Below the pieces are notes generated by a model. The model worked only from the letters and a program-made list of their open reading frames with translations. It did not search any database and was not told where the DNA came from. This document shows positions 1-7,540 of a stretch of 64,000 nucleotides of DNA, in pieces. The stretch is from the NCBI GenBank assembly GCA_016714795.1, contig JADKCA010000005.1, forward strand, positions 62,001-126,000, given 5' to 3'. The DNA comes from Sphingomonadales bacterium (GTDB lineage Bacteria; Pseudomonadota; Alphaproteobacteria; Sphingomonadales; Sphingomonadaceae). The position numbers were made by a program, and so were the translations under genes. Position 1 is the first letter of the stretch. The number at the start of each line of letters is the position of its first letter.

Positions 1-786
1 GAGGTTGAGATCATCGAGATCGCGGAACGTGCTGCCCAGGAAGAAGTCTTCACGGATGTAGCGGAACGGCCGCTCGACCTTGCCCTTGGTTTCCGGCCGA
101 TAGGCACGGCAGGCGCGTGGCAGGAAGCCATAGTGCCGCGCTAACTCGCCGAGTATCTTGTTGTAGACAACGCGACCATCTTCGTCCTCGCCCAGGACGG
201 CGGTTTTCATCCGATCGTAGAGGATTTCGCGCGGCACGCCGCCGATCGCTTCGAACGCCGCCCTGTGACACGCCAATACGGTCTGCATCGTCTGGCGCTG
301 GGCAAAGCGCCCCCAGATCAGCCGTGAGAAGCCCAGCACCATCGAGAACAACCACACGATCTGGACGCTGTTCGGCGCGCTGGTAAACCGGACCCGGAAC
401 TGAGCGAAGTCGACCTGCGCCTGTTGCCCTGGCGGCGTCTCGAAGCGAACAGCATAAGGACTGCCGCCGCCTGCCGGTCGCAATGTGCGCACCGCATCAC
501 GCACGGTGCTGTAGCCGCCGGTATAGCCGCGCTCGCCAATTTCGCGCGCAAGGCGCTGCGCGCTCAAGCCAGGATAGGCCGCCAGTCTGGATTTCAGATA
601 ATCGACCCAAGGGTCGAGTACGCGCTCGCGGGGCTGTCTTGGGCCATACGTCGGCACCCCAAGGCCGCGCGCGATGTATTTACGAACGGTCTTACGGTCG
701 ATGCCGACTTGGCGAGCGATAACGGCCACCTTCAGGCCTTGGCGATGTAAATCCAGGATCATCAATAAATCTCCAAGCTTCTTCAT
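1..786 (-). CDS. istA: IS21-family transposase IstA (partial, 3' end outside window)
   Basis: Reading the minus strand from ATG at 786 gives 262 uninterrupted codons beginning MKKLGDLLMILDL. An N-terminal helix-turn-helix (VIARQVGIDRKTVRKYI) precedes a DDE integrase core. Acidic residues are visible in DFAQFR, YDRMKTAV and KVERPFRYIR. This order is that of IstA, the cut-and-paste transposase of IS21 elements, which works with the ATPase IstB. IstB is not in the window and would lie to the left. The frame is open to base 1, so the C-terminus is missing here only because the window ends. A 50-codon identical fragment of this gene is present at 62108-62256. Confidence 0.88.
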   Translation of the reverse strand, partial: MKKLGDLLMILDLHRQGLKVAVIARQVGIDRKTVRKYIARGLGVPTYGPRQPRERVLDPWVDYLKSRLAAYPGLSAQRLAREIGERGYTGGYSTVRDAVRTLRPAGGGSPYAVRFETPPGQQAQVDFAQFRVRFTSAPNSVQIVWLFSMVLGFSRLIWGRFAQRQTMQTVLACHRAAFEAIGGVPREILYDRMKTAVLGEDEDGRVVYNKILGELARHYGFLPRACRAYRPETKGKVERPFRYIREDFFLGSTFRDLDDLNL

Positions 787-928
787 CGCAGCACGCCTCC
801 CGTCAGGGAGATCATGCCCGATATTTTGCTTTGGCCCTTGTCCGGGGCTCGCCCCGGACAAGGGCCGGTCAGAAGAAGTGGGGAATTTTCAAATGTCAGT
901 TCTGGGGCATTTTACTCTGCCATCAACA
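1..928 (-). mobile_element. IS21-family insertion sequence, copy A (left, runs off window)
   Basis: The terminus TGTTGATGGCAGAG lies at 928 (read on minus), 142 bases ahead of the transposase start at 786. The same terminus and leader, including a GC hairpin near 835-863, recur in opposite orientation at 61966. The element interrupts another IS21-type transposase gene at codon GQVEKNVQDA. The far end lies outside the window. Confidence 0.85.
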
Positions 929-1679
929 GCGCATCCTGAACGTTCTTCTCAACCTGGCCTTTCTCCCAACCGGAAGCCGGATTACAGAACTCAGGCTCGA
1001 ACAAGTAATGTCTGGCCATCGCCGCAAAGCGCGCGTTGACCTGCCGCGCCTTGCCGGTGCCGATCCGGTCAACCGCAGTCTTCATATTGTCGAAGATCCC
1101 GCGCTGCGGCACGCCGCCCAGAACCCTGAACGCCTGGGTCAGGGCGTCGAACAGCATCTCGTGAGTCTGAAGCAGATAGGCCCGCACGGTGAAGGCCCGG
1201 CTGTGCGACAGCTTGGTGTGTGCCACCTGCAACTTGGTCTGCTTGCCGCCCAGCAAGGCCCAGTCCTCGCTCCAGTCGAACTGGAATGCCTCGCCCGGCG
1301 CAAAGACCAAAGGCACGAAGGTGCCACGGCCAGCGGACTGAGCATCGCGTTGACGCTCAGACTTCCACGCGCGTACGAAGGCCGCCACGCGACCGTAGGA
1401 ACCGTCGTAGCCCAGAACCACCAGATCGGCGTGCATCTGCTTGGCTGTGCGCCGTTGCTTGCGCGACTTGCCGACCTCGATCCGCAGCCAACCCGCCAGC
1501 TTCTCGGCAAACGGGTCCAGCTTGCTCGGCCGATCAGCAACCTTGAACCTCGGCTCTACCGTCCCGCTGCGCAGATACTTGCGGATCGTGTTGCGCGACA
1601 GCCCAGTGCGCCGCTCTATCTCCCGGATCGGCATCCCCTCACGGAAATGCCAGCGCCGGATTACGCTCAATAACGCCAT
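929..1679 (-). pseudogene. istA: IS21-family transposase IstA, 3' truncated
   Basis: The frame starts MALLSVIRRWHFREG at 1679. It has an HTH (GLSRNTIRKYL), the DDE core with Asp in FQFDWSEDW and in GIFDNMKTAV, and Glu in KGQVEKNVQDA. This is a different IS21 lineage from copy A, and the two share only motifs. The coding sequence ends at 928/929 where the copy A terminus begins, so the last third of IstA and all of IstB are lost. An upstream ATG at 1739 is in frame but would lie inside the terminal repeats. I prefer 1679, the start that aligns with the normal IstA N-terminus. Confidence 0.85.
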
Positions 1680-1792
1680 GTCGATCACTCCTGTATCCCC
1701 CAACCCAACAGCCAGGGGAAAGCTCAGAACATGGGTCACTTCTCAGTGGAAATTTATGCCCCTCCCGGGTCAACTCTCAGTGCAAATCAACA
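929..1792 (-). mobile_element. IS21-family insertion sequence, copy B (remnant, interrupted by copy A)
   Basis: The terminus at 1792 reads TGTTGATTTGCA on the minus strand. Two internal repeats with CACTGAGA(G/A)NTGACCC follow (about 1738-1787), the multiple terminal repeats typical of IS21. Its transposase gene begins at 1679 and is cut at 929 by copy A, so only the left part of this element remains. Confidence 0.82.
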
Positions 1793-1872
1793 GACGTAGC
1801 TTTCCAGCACTTCGCCTTCGTGATCCACTGCGCGCCAGAGGTAGTGCATCTCACCGTTGATCTTTACGTAGA
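1793..1872 (-). pseudogene. IS6-family transposase, 3' exon fragment
   Basis: The minus-strand translation reads YVKINGEMHYLWRAVDHEG then EVLESYV, a signature of IS6-family transposases directly after the HLDE motif. The gene is cut at 1793 by the end of IS21 copy B. It is the other half of the gene at 3736-4003. Confidence 0.8.
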
Positions 1873-3735
1873 GGCGAGTGGCGCGGGGGAGTTTCACCCC
1901 CGCGCTCTCTCAGAACCGGACGTGACACTCTCTCATGTCATCCGGCTCCCATTGTTCAGCCATATCCGTAAATCAGGGGCCAATGAGCGAACAACCGAGG
2001 TTGGCGCTGTGCAATGCGCAGCAGCCAATGTCGGGAGCGCCGCTTATGCCCACGCAAGGATTGGTACTTTCCCGAGGCCCATCGAGCCAAGTATCGCTCA
2101 ATGTTCCAGAGGGTTGGGTAGAGAGCAGAGGGACAGAACCGACCATAGTAGTTGATCCAGCCACGAATGTACGAGTTGAACATCCGCGCCAGATCATCAA
2201 GCGCCTTGCCACTGCGGCGATGCAACGACCATCGCCGAATGGTGCCCCGGATCGCCTTGAGCGCGGTCGGACTGGCAGCGGGAGTGAACGAGACACCCAT
2301 GCCCCCAGCCCTCTTGCTCACAAATCTCGGCCGGAAAGTGTAGCCGAGAAAATCGAACTTGAAGACAGGGTAAGCGCCTCGCCGACTTTCATCCCTGCAA
2401 TAGACGATCTTCGTCTTGTCAGGGTGAAGCGTCAGCCCGCAATCAGTAAAACGCGCGGCCAGGGCCGCCCGAAGCGCCACCGCCTGATCCTCGGTCCGAC
2501 AGTGGCAGATCGCGTCATCAGCATAGCGTTCGAACGGAATGTCCGGGAAATTCCGATCCATCCACATATCGAACGCATAGTGAAGAAAGAGGTTTGCCAG
2601 GAGGGGGCTGATCACCCCGCCCTGCGGCGTTCCTCGTTCTCTGACAACGAGACTTCCGTCCGGCATCTGCACTGGCGCCTCTAGCCATCGCTCGATGTAG
2701 AGAAGCGCCCACGGGCAATCGGTGTGCTTGCGCACAGCCCGCATCAGCAGATCCGGCTCGATGCTATCGAAGAAGGCCTTGATATCGAGATCAAGAACCC
2801 AGTCGTAACGCCAGCATCGCTGCCGCGCCGCGCCGATTGCATCGAGCGCCGATTTGCCGGGACGATATCCATAGGAATCCTGGTGGAAGTTGGGTTCCAC
2901 CATAGGTTCCAGATGGCGTTTGACCACCATCTGCGCGATGCGATCAGCGACCGTGGGTATGCCCAGCGGCCGCGTCTTCCCATCGCTCTTGGGTATGTCG
3001 ACCCGCCGCACCGGCGGCGGAAAGTAGCTGCCCGACGTCAGCCGATTCCAGAGTTTGTAAAGGTTGTTCGAAAGATCAGCCTCGAAGTCCGCAATCGTCT
3101 GGCCGTCAACGCCAGCCGCTCCTTGGTTGGCTCTAACTCTCTTGTAAGCTTCCCACACTTCCCTCTTGGGGATCGTATATGGCTTTGCCCTATCCACGAA
3201 GATCCTCCCGTCGCCGGTTGTCCTCGGTCCAGAGCTGAACAACGCAACCCCTTCGCTCCAGCCCCATTACAGAGCCTTCAACACTACTACGGGTTGCTCC
3301 GCCCCTGTGCCCCGCATCGGTACTCTCGCCCTTATAGGGTCTACCTATTTGGGCTTCTCCCTTAACATCGAAGCGACAGGTTCCCGTGTTCCACACGAAA
3401 GCCTGGTTAAGAGTCACGCCGCCTTCATGCCGGATGCCGCCTGGGCAGAAATCAGGCCGCCCCCCAGACTTGTCCCGGGTTAACGAGTTCCCCCCGGTTT
3501 CGACATCATCTTGCACTTTTCGACACGTCATCAGCGGTTCGCTCGCGCTCGTCTCTCTAAACCTCACCTGACGGACTCAGGTCCGCCTTTTCTGCAACGC
3601 TCACCACCACGGCTCTTTACCGTCGCAGCTTGCAGTGGTTTGAAGCCTACCCCTGACGGTCGGCTTCGAGGGGCCCTACCCTCATCTTCCGTGCAGCGTG
3701 GCCCTTCCCTTACGGTGGGAGCCTACACGGCACAC
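1873..3735 (-). mobile_element. Group II intron inserted in an IS6 transposase gene
   Basis: The 5' end reads GTGTGCC on the minus strand at 3735, matching the GUGYG consensus. Near the 3' end a domain V hairpin is visible (1913-1948, starting GAGCCGGATG and ending ACGTCCGGTTC). A domain VI stem follows (about 1876-1906), built on a GCGCGGGGG / CCCCCGCGC pairing with GAG/CTC at its base. Placing the 3' splice site at 1873, three bases past that stem, restores the transposase frame. The 3' boundary is accurate to a few bases. The encoded maturase lies within the intron on the same strand. Confidence 0.85.
1956..3242 (-). CDS. ltrA: Group II intron reverse transcriptase/maturase
   Basis: This 428-residue protein has the LtrA order. 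The RT fingers come first (GAAGVDGQTI), then DIPKSDGKTRPLGIPTVADR. The palm Asp follows in DLDIKAFFDSI, and the active-site YADD in FERYADDAICHC. The thumb and maturase X domain end in RGWINYYGRF. No HNH endonuclease domain follows, so mobility would rely on RT-dependent, endonuclease-free insertion. It assists splicing and retrohoming of the intron that contains it. All catalytic Asp residues are present, so the protein looks functional. Confidence 0.92.
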   Translation of the reverse strand: MFSSGPRTTGDGRIFVDRAKPYTIPKREVWEAYKRVRANQGAAGVDGQTIADFEADLSNNLYKLWNRLTSGSYFPPPVRRVDIPKSDGKTRPLGIPTVADRIAQMVVKRHLEPMVEPNFHQDSYGYRPGKSALDAIGAARQRCWRYDWVLDLDIKAFFDSIEPDLLMRAVRKHTDCPWALLYIERWLEAPVQMPDGSLVVRERGTPQGGVISPLLANLFLHYAFDMWMDRNFPDIPFERYADDAICHCRTEDQAVALRAALAARFTDCGLTLHPDKTKIVYCRDESRRGAYPVFKFDFLGYTFRPRFVSKRAGGMGVSFTPAASPTALKAIRGTIRRWSLHRRSGKALDDLARMFNSYIRGWINYYGRFCPSALYPTLWNIERYLARWASGKYQSLRGHKRRSRHWLLRIAQRQPRLFAHWPLIYGYG

Positions 3736-4003
3736 CCTCGTCAAGGTGCCACCGCCAGTGCCGGAAGCCCTTCATCCGGCTGACCCGCTGGCGCCTGATG
3801 TCTGCCGCGAACATCGGGCCGAACCTGTTCCACCAGAGCCGCACCGTTTCATGGCAGATGTCGATGCCGCGCTCGAACAGCAGGTCCTCGACGTTCCGCA
3901 GCGACAGCGGGAAACGGACATACATCATTACCACGAGGCGGATCACCTCGGGCGATGAGTGGAAATACCGGAACGGATTGGCGGGTTTGCGAGGGCGGGG
4001 CAT
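3736..4003 (-). pseudogene. IS6-family transposase, 5' exon
   Basis: The frame begins MPRPRKPANPFRYFHSSPEV and runs through the IS6 zinc/HTH region (PLSLRNVEDLLFERGIDICH, then ETVRLWWNRFGP) to RHWRWHLDEG. The HLDE motif carries the first catalytic Asp of IS6 DDE transposases. The reading frame is interrupted at 3736 by a group II intron whose first bases are GTGTGCC. Joining this exon to the 3' exon at 1872 restores the family sequence HLDE-VYVKINGEM. Transposition is not expected because the gene also lacks its 3' third. Confidence 0.8.
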
Positions 4004-4085
4004 GGCCGCACACTACCGGCCGCGCCGGTCCATCGCTAGCGGTGCAATCCTTTTGACACTGCCCCTTTGACACCGCCCCGCCAGT

Positions 4086-5816
4086 TCATCCCGCCAGCGC
4101 CGCCGCGTCGAGGGCATAGAGCAATTCCGCACCAGCGGTGCCTGCCGCCTTCAGGCCGCGTGCTTCGGGAACGATATGCTCCACGAAATAGCGCGCGATC
4201 ACCGGCTTGGTCACCGCCAGTGCGCCTTCGGCCGCATCGACCTGGCGCAGCAGCTGCCAGCCCGCGACCGCGACCGAGCACATCGTGCAGAACGCCACGC
4301 TGCCGGCCAGTTTGTCGTCGAGGCTCGCACCGCTGATCATCCAGCGCGCGACCGCGATGCAGTCCTCGGCCAGTGCTTTCAGCGCCGGGGCACGGTCACC
4401 CGCGCCCGCCGCGACGTCTGCCAGCAGCGCGATCAGCACGTCGCCGCCTTCATAGCCCAGCTTGCGGGTGACGAGGTCAGCGGCCTGAATGCCGTTGGTG
4501 CCTTCATAGATCGGGGTGATCCGCGCGTCGCGGTAATGCTGGGCCGCGCCGGTTTCCTCGACAAAGCCCATGCCGCCGTGGATCTGCACGCCGATGCTGG
4601 CGACTTCGCAGCCGATATCGGTGCCCCAGGCCTTGATCATCGGCACCAGACAATCGGCCCGCGCCTGCGTCCCGGCCACGCCCAGCGTCCCGCGATCGAC
4701 CATCCCGGCGGTGTAATAGAGCAGCGCCCGCGCGCCTTCGGTCAGCGCCCGCATCCGCAGCAGCATGCGGCGCACATCGGGATGCTCGACAATTGCCACC
4801 GGAGCCTTGTCGGGCGATCCCGCCCGCGCCGACTGGACGCGCTCGCGCGCGTAATACTGCGCCTGTTGCAGCGCCCGTTCGGCAATCTGGACACCCTGAT
4901 TGCCGACGTTGATCCGGGCAGAGTTCATCATCGTGAACATCGCCTTCAGGCCTGCATTCTCCGCGCCGACCAGTTCGCCGATGCAATCGTCGTTGTCGCC
5001 AAAGCTCATCACGCAGGTGGGCGAGGCGTTGATGCCCAGCTTGTGTTCGATCGATACGCAGCGCACGTCGTTGCGTCCGCCCAGCGCGCCGTCGGCAGCC
5101 ACGTGGAACTTGGGCACGATGAACAGCGAGATGCCGCGCGTGCCTTCGGGCGCGCCGGGCGTGCGGGCCAGTACGAGGTGGACGATGTTGCCCGCCAGAT
5201 CGTGTTCGCCCCAGGTAATGTAGATCTTGGTGCCCTTGATCCGATAGCGGCCGGCGTGCTCACCTTCGGTGATCGGGGTGGCGGTGCTACGCAGCGCGCC
5301 GACGTCCGATCCGGCCTGCGGCTCAGTCAGGTTCATCGTGCCCGACCATTCGCCGCTGATCAGCTTGTCCAGATAGAGTGCCTTTTGCGCGGCGCTGCCA
5401 TGATGGGTCAGCGCCTCGATCGCGCCGACGGTCAGCATGGGCAGCAGGCCGAACGCCATGTTGGCGGTGCCCAGGTTTTCGATCACGTTGGCCGAGAGGG
5501 TAAAGGGCAGACCCTGTCCGCCAAACTCCGCATCGCCCGAAATCGCGTTCCAGCCTTGCTCGACATAGCCGCGATAGGCTTCGGCGAACCCGGCGGGCAG
5601 GGTGACGGTGCCATTGGCCAGCAGTGCGCCTTGCGTGTCGCCGATGCGGTTGAGCGGCGCCCATTCGCCTGCGGCAAACGCGCCGATCCCTTCGACAATG
5701 GCTTCGACCATGTCCGGGCTGGCGGCGGCGAACCGGTCATGCGCGGCGATTTCGTCGATCCCGGCGTTGACCTTGATGGCCAGGACCTGTTCGGCAGTGG
5801 GGGCGGTGAATTCCAT
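4086..5816 (-). CDS. Large acyl-CoA dehydrogenase (DmdC/FadE5-type)
   Basis: Flavin-dependent alpha,beta-dehydrogenation of an acyl-CoA is the expected reaction. The 576-residue length, longer than the usual 380-400, and a C-terminal extra helical domain place it with the DmdC/FadE-like large dehydrogenases. Visible motifs are NLTEPQAGSDVGALR (FAD/substrate loop), GGMGFVEETGAAQHYRDARI and PIYEGTNGIQAADLV, whose Glu is the family catalytic base. The start at ATG 5816 (MEFTAPT) is chosen over an upstream ATG at 5885 because family homology begins there and GGAAAG precedes it. It is separated from the next upstream gene by a hairpin at 5917-5944, so it may be a separate transcript. Its substrate is unknown. 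Confidence 0.88.
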   Translation of the reverse strand: MEFTAPTAEQVLAIKVNAGIDEIAAHDRFAAASPDMVEAIVEGIGAFAAGEWAPLNRIGDTQGALLANGTVTLPAGFAEAYRGYVEQGWNAISGDAEFGGQGLPFTLSANVIENLGTANMAFGLLPMLTVGAIEALTHHGSAAQKALYLDKLISGEWSGTMNLTEPQAGSDVGALRSTATPITEGEHAGRYRIKGTKIYITWGEHDLAGNIVHLVLARTPGAPEGTRGISLFIVPKFHVAADGALGGRNDVRCVSIEHKLGINASPTCVMSFGDNDDCIGELVGAENAGLKAMFTMMNSARINVGNQGVQIAERALQQAQYYARERVQSARAGSPDKAPVAIVEHPDVRRMLLRMRALTEGARALLYYTAGMVDRGTLGVAGTQARADCLVPMIKAWGTDIGCEVASIGVQIHGGMGFVEETGAAQHYRDARITPIYEGTNGIQAADLVTRKLGYEGGDVLIALLADVAAGAGDRAPALKALAEDCIAVARWMISGASLDDKLAGSVAFCTMCSVAVAGWQLLRQVDAAEGALAVTKPVIARYFVEHIVPEARGLKAAGTAGAELLYALDAAALAG

Positions 5817-5916
5817 ACGGTCTTTCCGGAGGTAGGAATAGGGCAGGTCGGTCCCATTGCGAAAGCACAACGAAATGCCGCACAAACTGACGGATCAAGG
5901 CTGCCTGTAAACGTGT

Positions 5917-5944
5917 GATGCCCGGACAGTACCGTCCGGGCATC
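5917..5944. terminator. Perfect 11-bp hairpin between genes
   Basis: GATGCCCGGAC and its exact complement GTCCGGGCATC flank a 6-base loop. It follows the stop of the small gene at 5967 (minus strand). There is no U-run, so it may act as a stalling or mRNA-end structure rather than a classic intrinsic terminator. Confidence 0.5.
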
Positions 5945-5966
5945 CGGTCATCCAGTCATGATGAAA

Positions 5967-6329
5967 TCAGTTCTGGATCAATTCTTCGCAGATGCTTTCG
6001 ATCGGTGGATCGTTTTCAGTGAGCGCCTCCAGCGCTTGCATCGGCCCGCGCATGACGCGCAGAATGTATTCGCGGATCATGTCACTACGTTCGGCCGCGG
6101 CATTGCCCGCCGGAACGAATGCCTCGATATCAGCGCGCGAAATCGTACCCTTGGCATCGAGCAGGCGCTCAACGGTATCCAGACGCTGGCGCATTACCGA
6201 TACTTCACCAACCAGTGACAACAGGATCGAATAGATCTCTTCGTTCTGCGGATCGGCGAAGTAAGACGGGCGCTTACCCTTTGGCTTGCGATTGGCCAGA
6301 ACCATCCAGTCCAGATTTGCGTCAGTCAT
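5967..6329 (-). CDS. Hypothetical 120-residue cytosolic protein
   Basis: I do not recognise a family. The protein begins MTDANLDWMVLANRKPKGKR and has a predicted helical middle (EEIYSILLSLVGEVSVMRQRLDTVERLL) that could form a coiled coil. There is no signal peptide or membrane segment. Its start overlaps the stop of the upstream methyltransferase gene by four bases (ATGA), so the two are translationally coupled at the end of the operon that starts with the TonB receptor. It may be a subunit or chaperone for the methyltransferase, but that is inference from position only. Confidence 0.75.
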   Translation of the reverse strand: MTDANLDWMVLANRKPKGKRPSYFADPQNEEIYSILLSLVGEVSVMRQRLDTVERLLDAKGTISRADIEAFVPAGNAAAERSDMIREYILRVMRGPMQALEALTENDPPIESICEELIQN

Positions 6330-7540
6330 TTCGGTGCGCCTCCCTTCCAGGCACCATAGGCGTGCCAGGCCGCAGCGCGGCCGTGATCCTCGGTCTCATC
6401 GGTTGCCGCTTCAGGGAAAATTGCCCGATCGGCCACCGCCTTTACGGCGGCCACGAACAAATCATCCTTGCCAAAGCCGGCCTCGACCATTTGTTGCTTG
6501 AGATCGAGCGCGTGCATCGCCGACCAGAACGGTTCGTTGTTGTTGAACGCGTCCCAATCGCGAATGAACTGCTCGTACAGCGGCATTTCCGGAGAGTACT
6601 GTGGCTGCTCCACATGCAGCATCAACCCATGCGGCGCCAGCACTCGGAAACCTTCGCGAATGATCGCGGGCAGCGCCTTGCCGCTCAGTTCGTGCAGGAA
6701 CATCGTGGTCTGCACCCAGTCGAAATGGCCATCGTCCCAACGCGAGAGATCTTCACCGTTATACTGGATAAAGGTGATGTTTGTCGCGCCGAGGGCCTGC
6801 GCGCGAGCATGGCCATACCGCAACGAAGCAGCCGCCGTATCAATCGCCACAAACTCTGTTTCAGGAAATGCGAGCGCAAGTGGAACGACGTTGTGGCCAA
6901 CCGTGCAACCGATATCCAGCACGCGACGAGGCTTCCAATTAGGATAGTTCTTGCGCAGCCATTCGACAACGGCCTGCCCGCCTCCATCCGACAGCCCGCC
7001 CAGAGCGCCTGCCGTCGTAGCAAAAATGCCGCAGTCGTAGTTGGCGCCCGCCGACACATCTCCCGGACGCTCCTCGCCATGATAGCAGCCAGGCATACAG
7101 TGAATGTCCACCGCCGACTGATACCGGGGCACTTCGACCGAAGGATCAAGCCGCAAGGTCGCCTTGCCCTCATTCAAGGCATTCGCGCGGGCATCCAGTT
7201 CATCAAGTTGGCGCAGCACCACCGAACGTCCGTTCTGCTGCCGCATTTCCATCGTGTTGCGCTTGGACGCGGACCAAAGCTGATGGAACGGATCCCTGTT
7301 CATGGCGTGCCGGATTTCGAACCGGTCCTTCGGATCGCGCCCCTTTTCCTTTCGGAATGCGGGCAAAACGCGCCGCTCGTACGCCAACTTATTGCCCGGA
7401 CCAAGCGATGACGAAAGGAACTTATTCATGTGCGTTATGAAATCAAAACGCGCAGCCTCATCAAGAGTGCTATCCGGAAACATTTCATGCTTGCTGACAG
7501 CGCGATATGGCGGAACATTTGGTACGACTGAATTACTCAT
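6326..7540 (-). CDS. SAM-dependent class I methyltransferase
   Basis: The 404-residue protein has a long N-terminal region of about 180 residues of unknown role. A Rossmann methyltransferase domain then starts with RRVLDIGCTVGHNVVPLALA (motif I, SAM-binding) and FVAIDTAAASLRYGHARAQ (motif II). Later motifs include DWVQTTMFLHELSG and GFRVLAPHGLMLHVEQP. The acceptor cannot be read from sequence. It overlaps the nitrilase-like gene upstream and the 120-residue gene downstream by four bases each. In this operon it may act on a substrate taken up by the TonB receptor or on an intermediate. Confidence 0.82.
   Translation of the reverse strand: MSNSVVPNVPPYRAVSKHEMFPDSTLDEAARFDFITHMNKFLSSSLGPGNKLAYERRVLPAFRKEKGRDPKDRFEIRHAMNRDPFHQLWSASKRNTMEMRQQNGRSVVLRQLDELDARANALNEGKATLRLDPSVEVPRYQSAVDIHCMPGCYHGEERPGDVSAGANYDCGIFATTAGALGGLSDGGGQAVVEWLRKNYPNWKPRRVLDIGCTVGHNVVPLALAFPETEFVAIDTAAASLRYGHARAQALGATNITFIQYNGEDLSRWDDGHFDWVQTTMFLHELSGKALPAIIREGFRVLAPHGLMLHVEQPQYSPEMPLYEQFIRDWDAFNNNEPFWSAMHALDLKQQMVEAGFGKDDLFVAAVKAVADRAIFPEAATDETEDHGRAAAWHAYGAWKGGAPK

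Larger units (their letters stand above)
1793..4063 (-). mobile_element. IS6-family insertion sequence, truncated and split by a group II intron
   Basis: On the minus strand the sequence from about 4063 (GGCAGTGTCAAAAGG) leads into an IS6-type transposase N-terminus. After an 1.86-kb intron the same gene continues to 1793, where IS21 copy B begins. The 3' part of the element is absent. The left terminus at 4063 is inferred from the start of the conserved leader only. Confidence 0.7.

Noticed and set aside
833..863. Inverted repeat containing TTGTCCGGGG / CCCCGGACAA, similar to the operator
   Set aside because: It is part of the IS21 copy A leader and recurs at 62029-62060 in the other IS21 copy. 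The half-sites are spaced by extra GC and it is not upstream of a catabolic gene.
4176..5918. Long open frame on the plus strand opposite the acyl-CoA dehydrogenase gene
   Set aside because: It is an antisense shadow of a high-GC gene; its translation shows no family motif, whereas the minus strand has a full acyl-CoA dehydrogenase.
5917..5944. Hairpin containing GGACAG and CTGTCC-like parts as a seventh operator
   Set aside because: The half-sites are in the wrong order and spacing, and it lies downstream of the operon end. It is better explained as a transcript-end hairpin.
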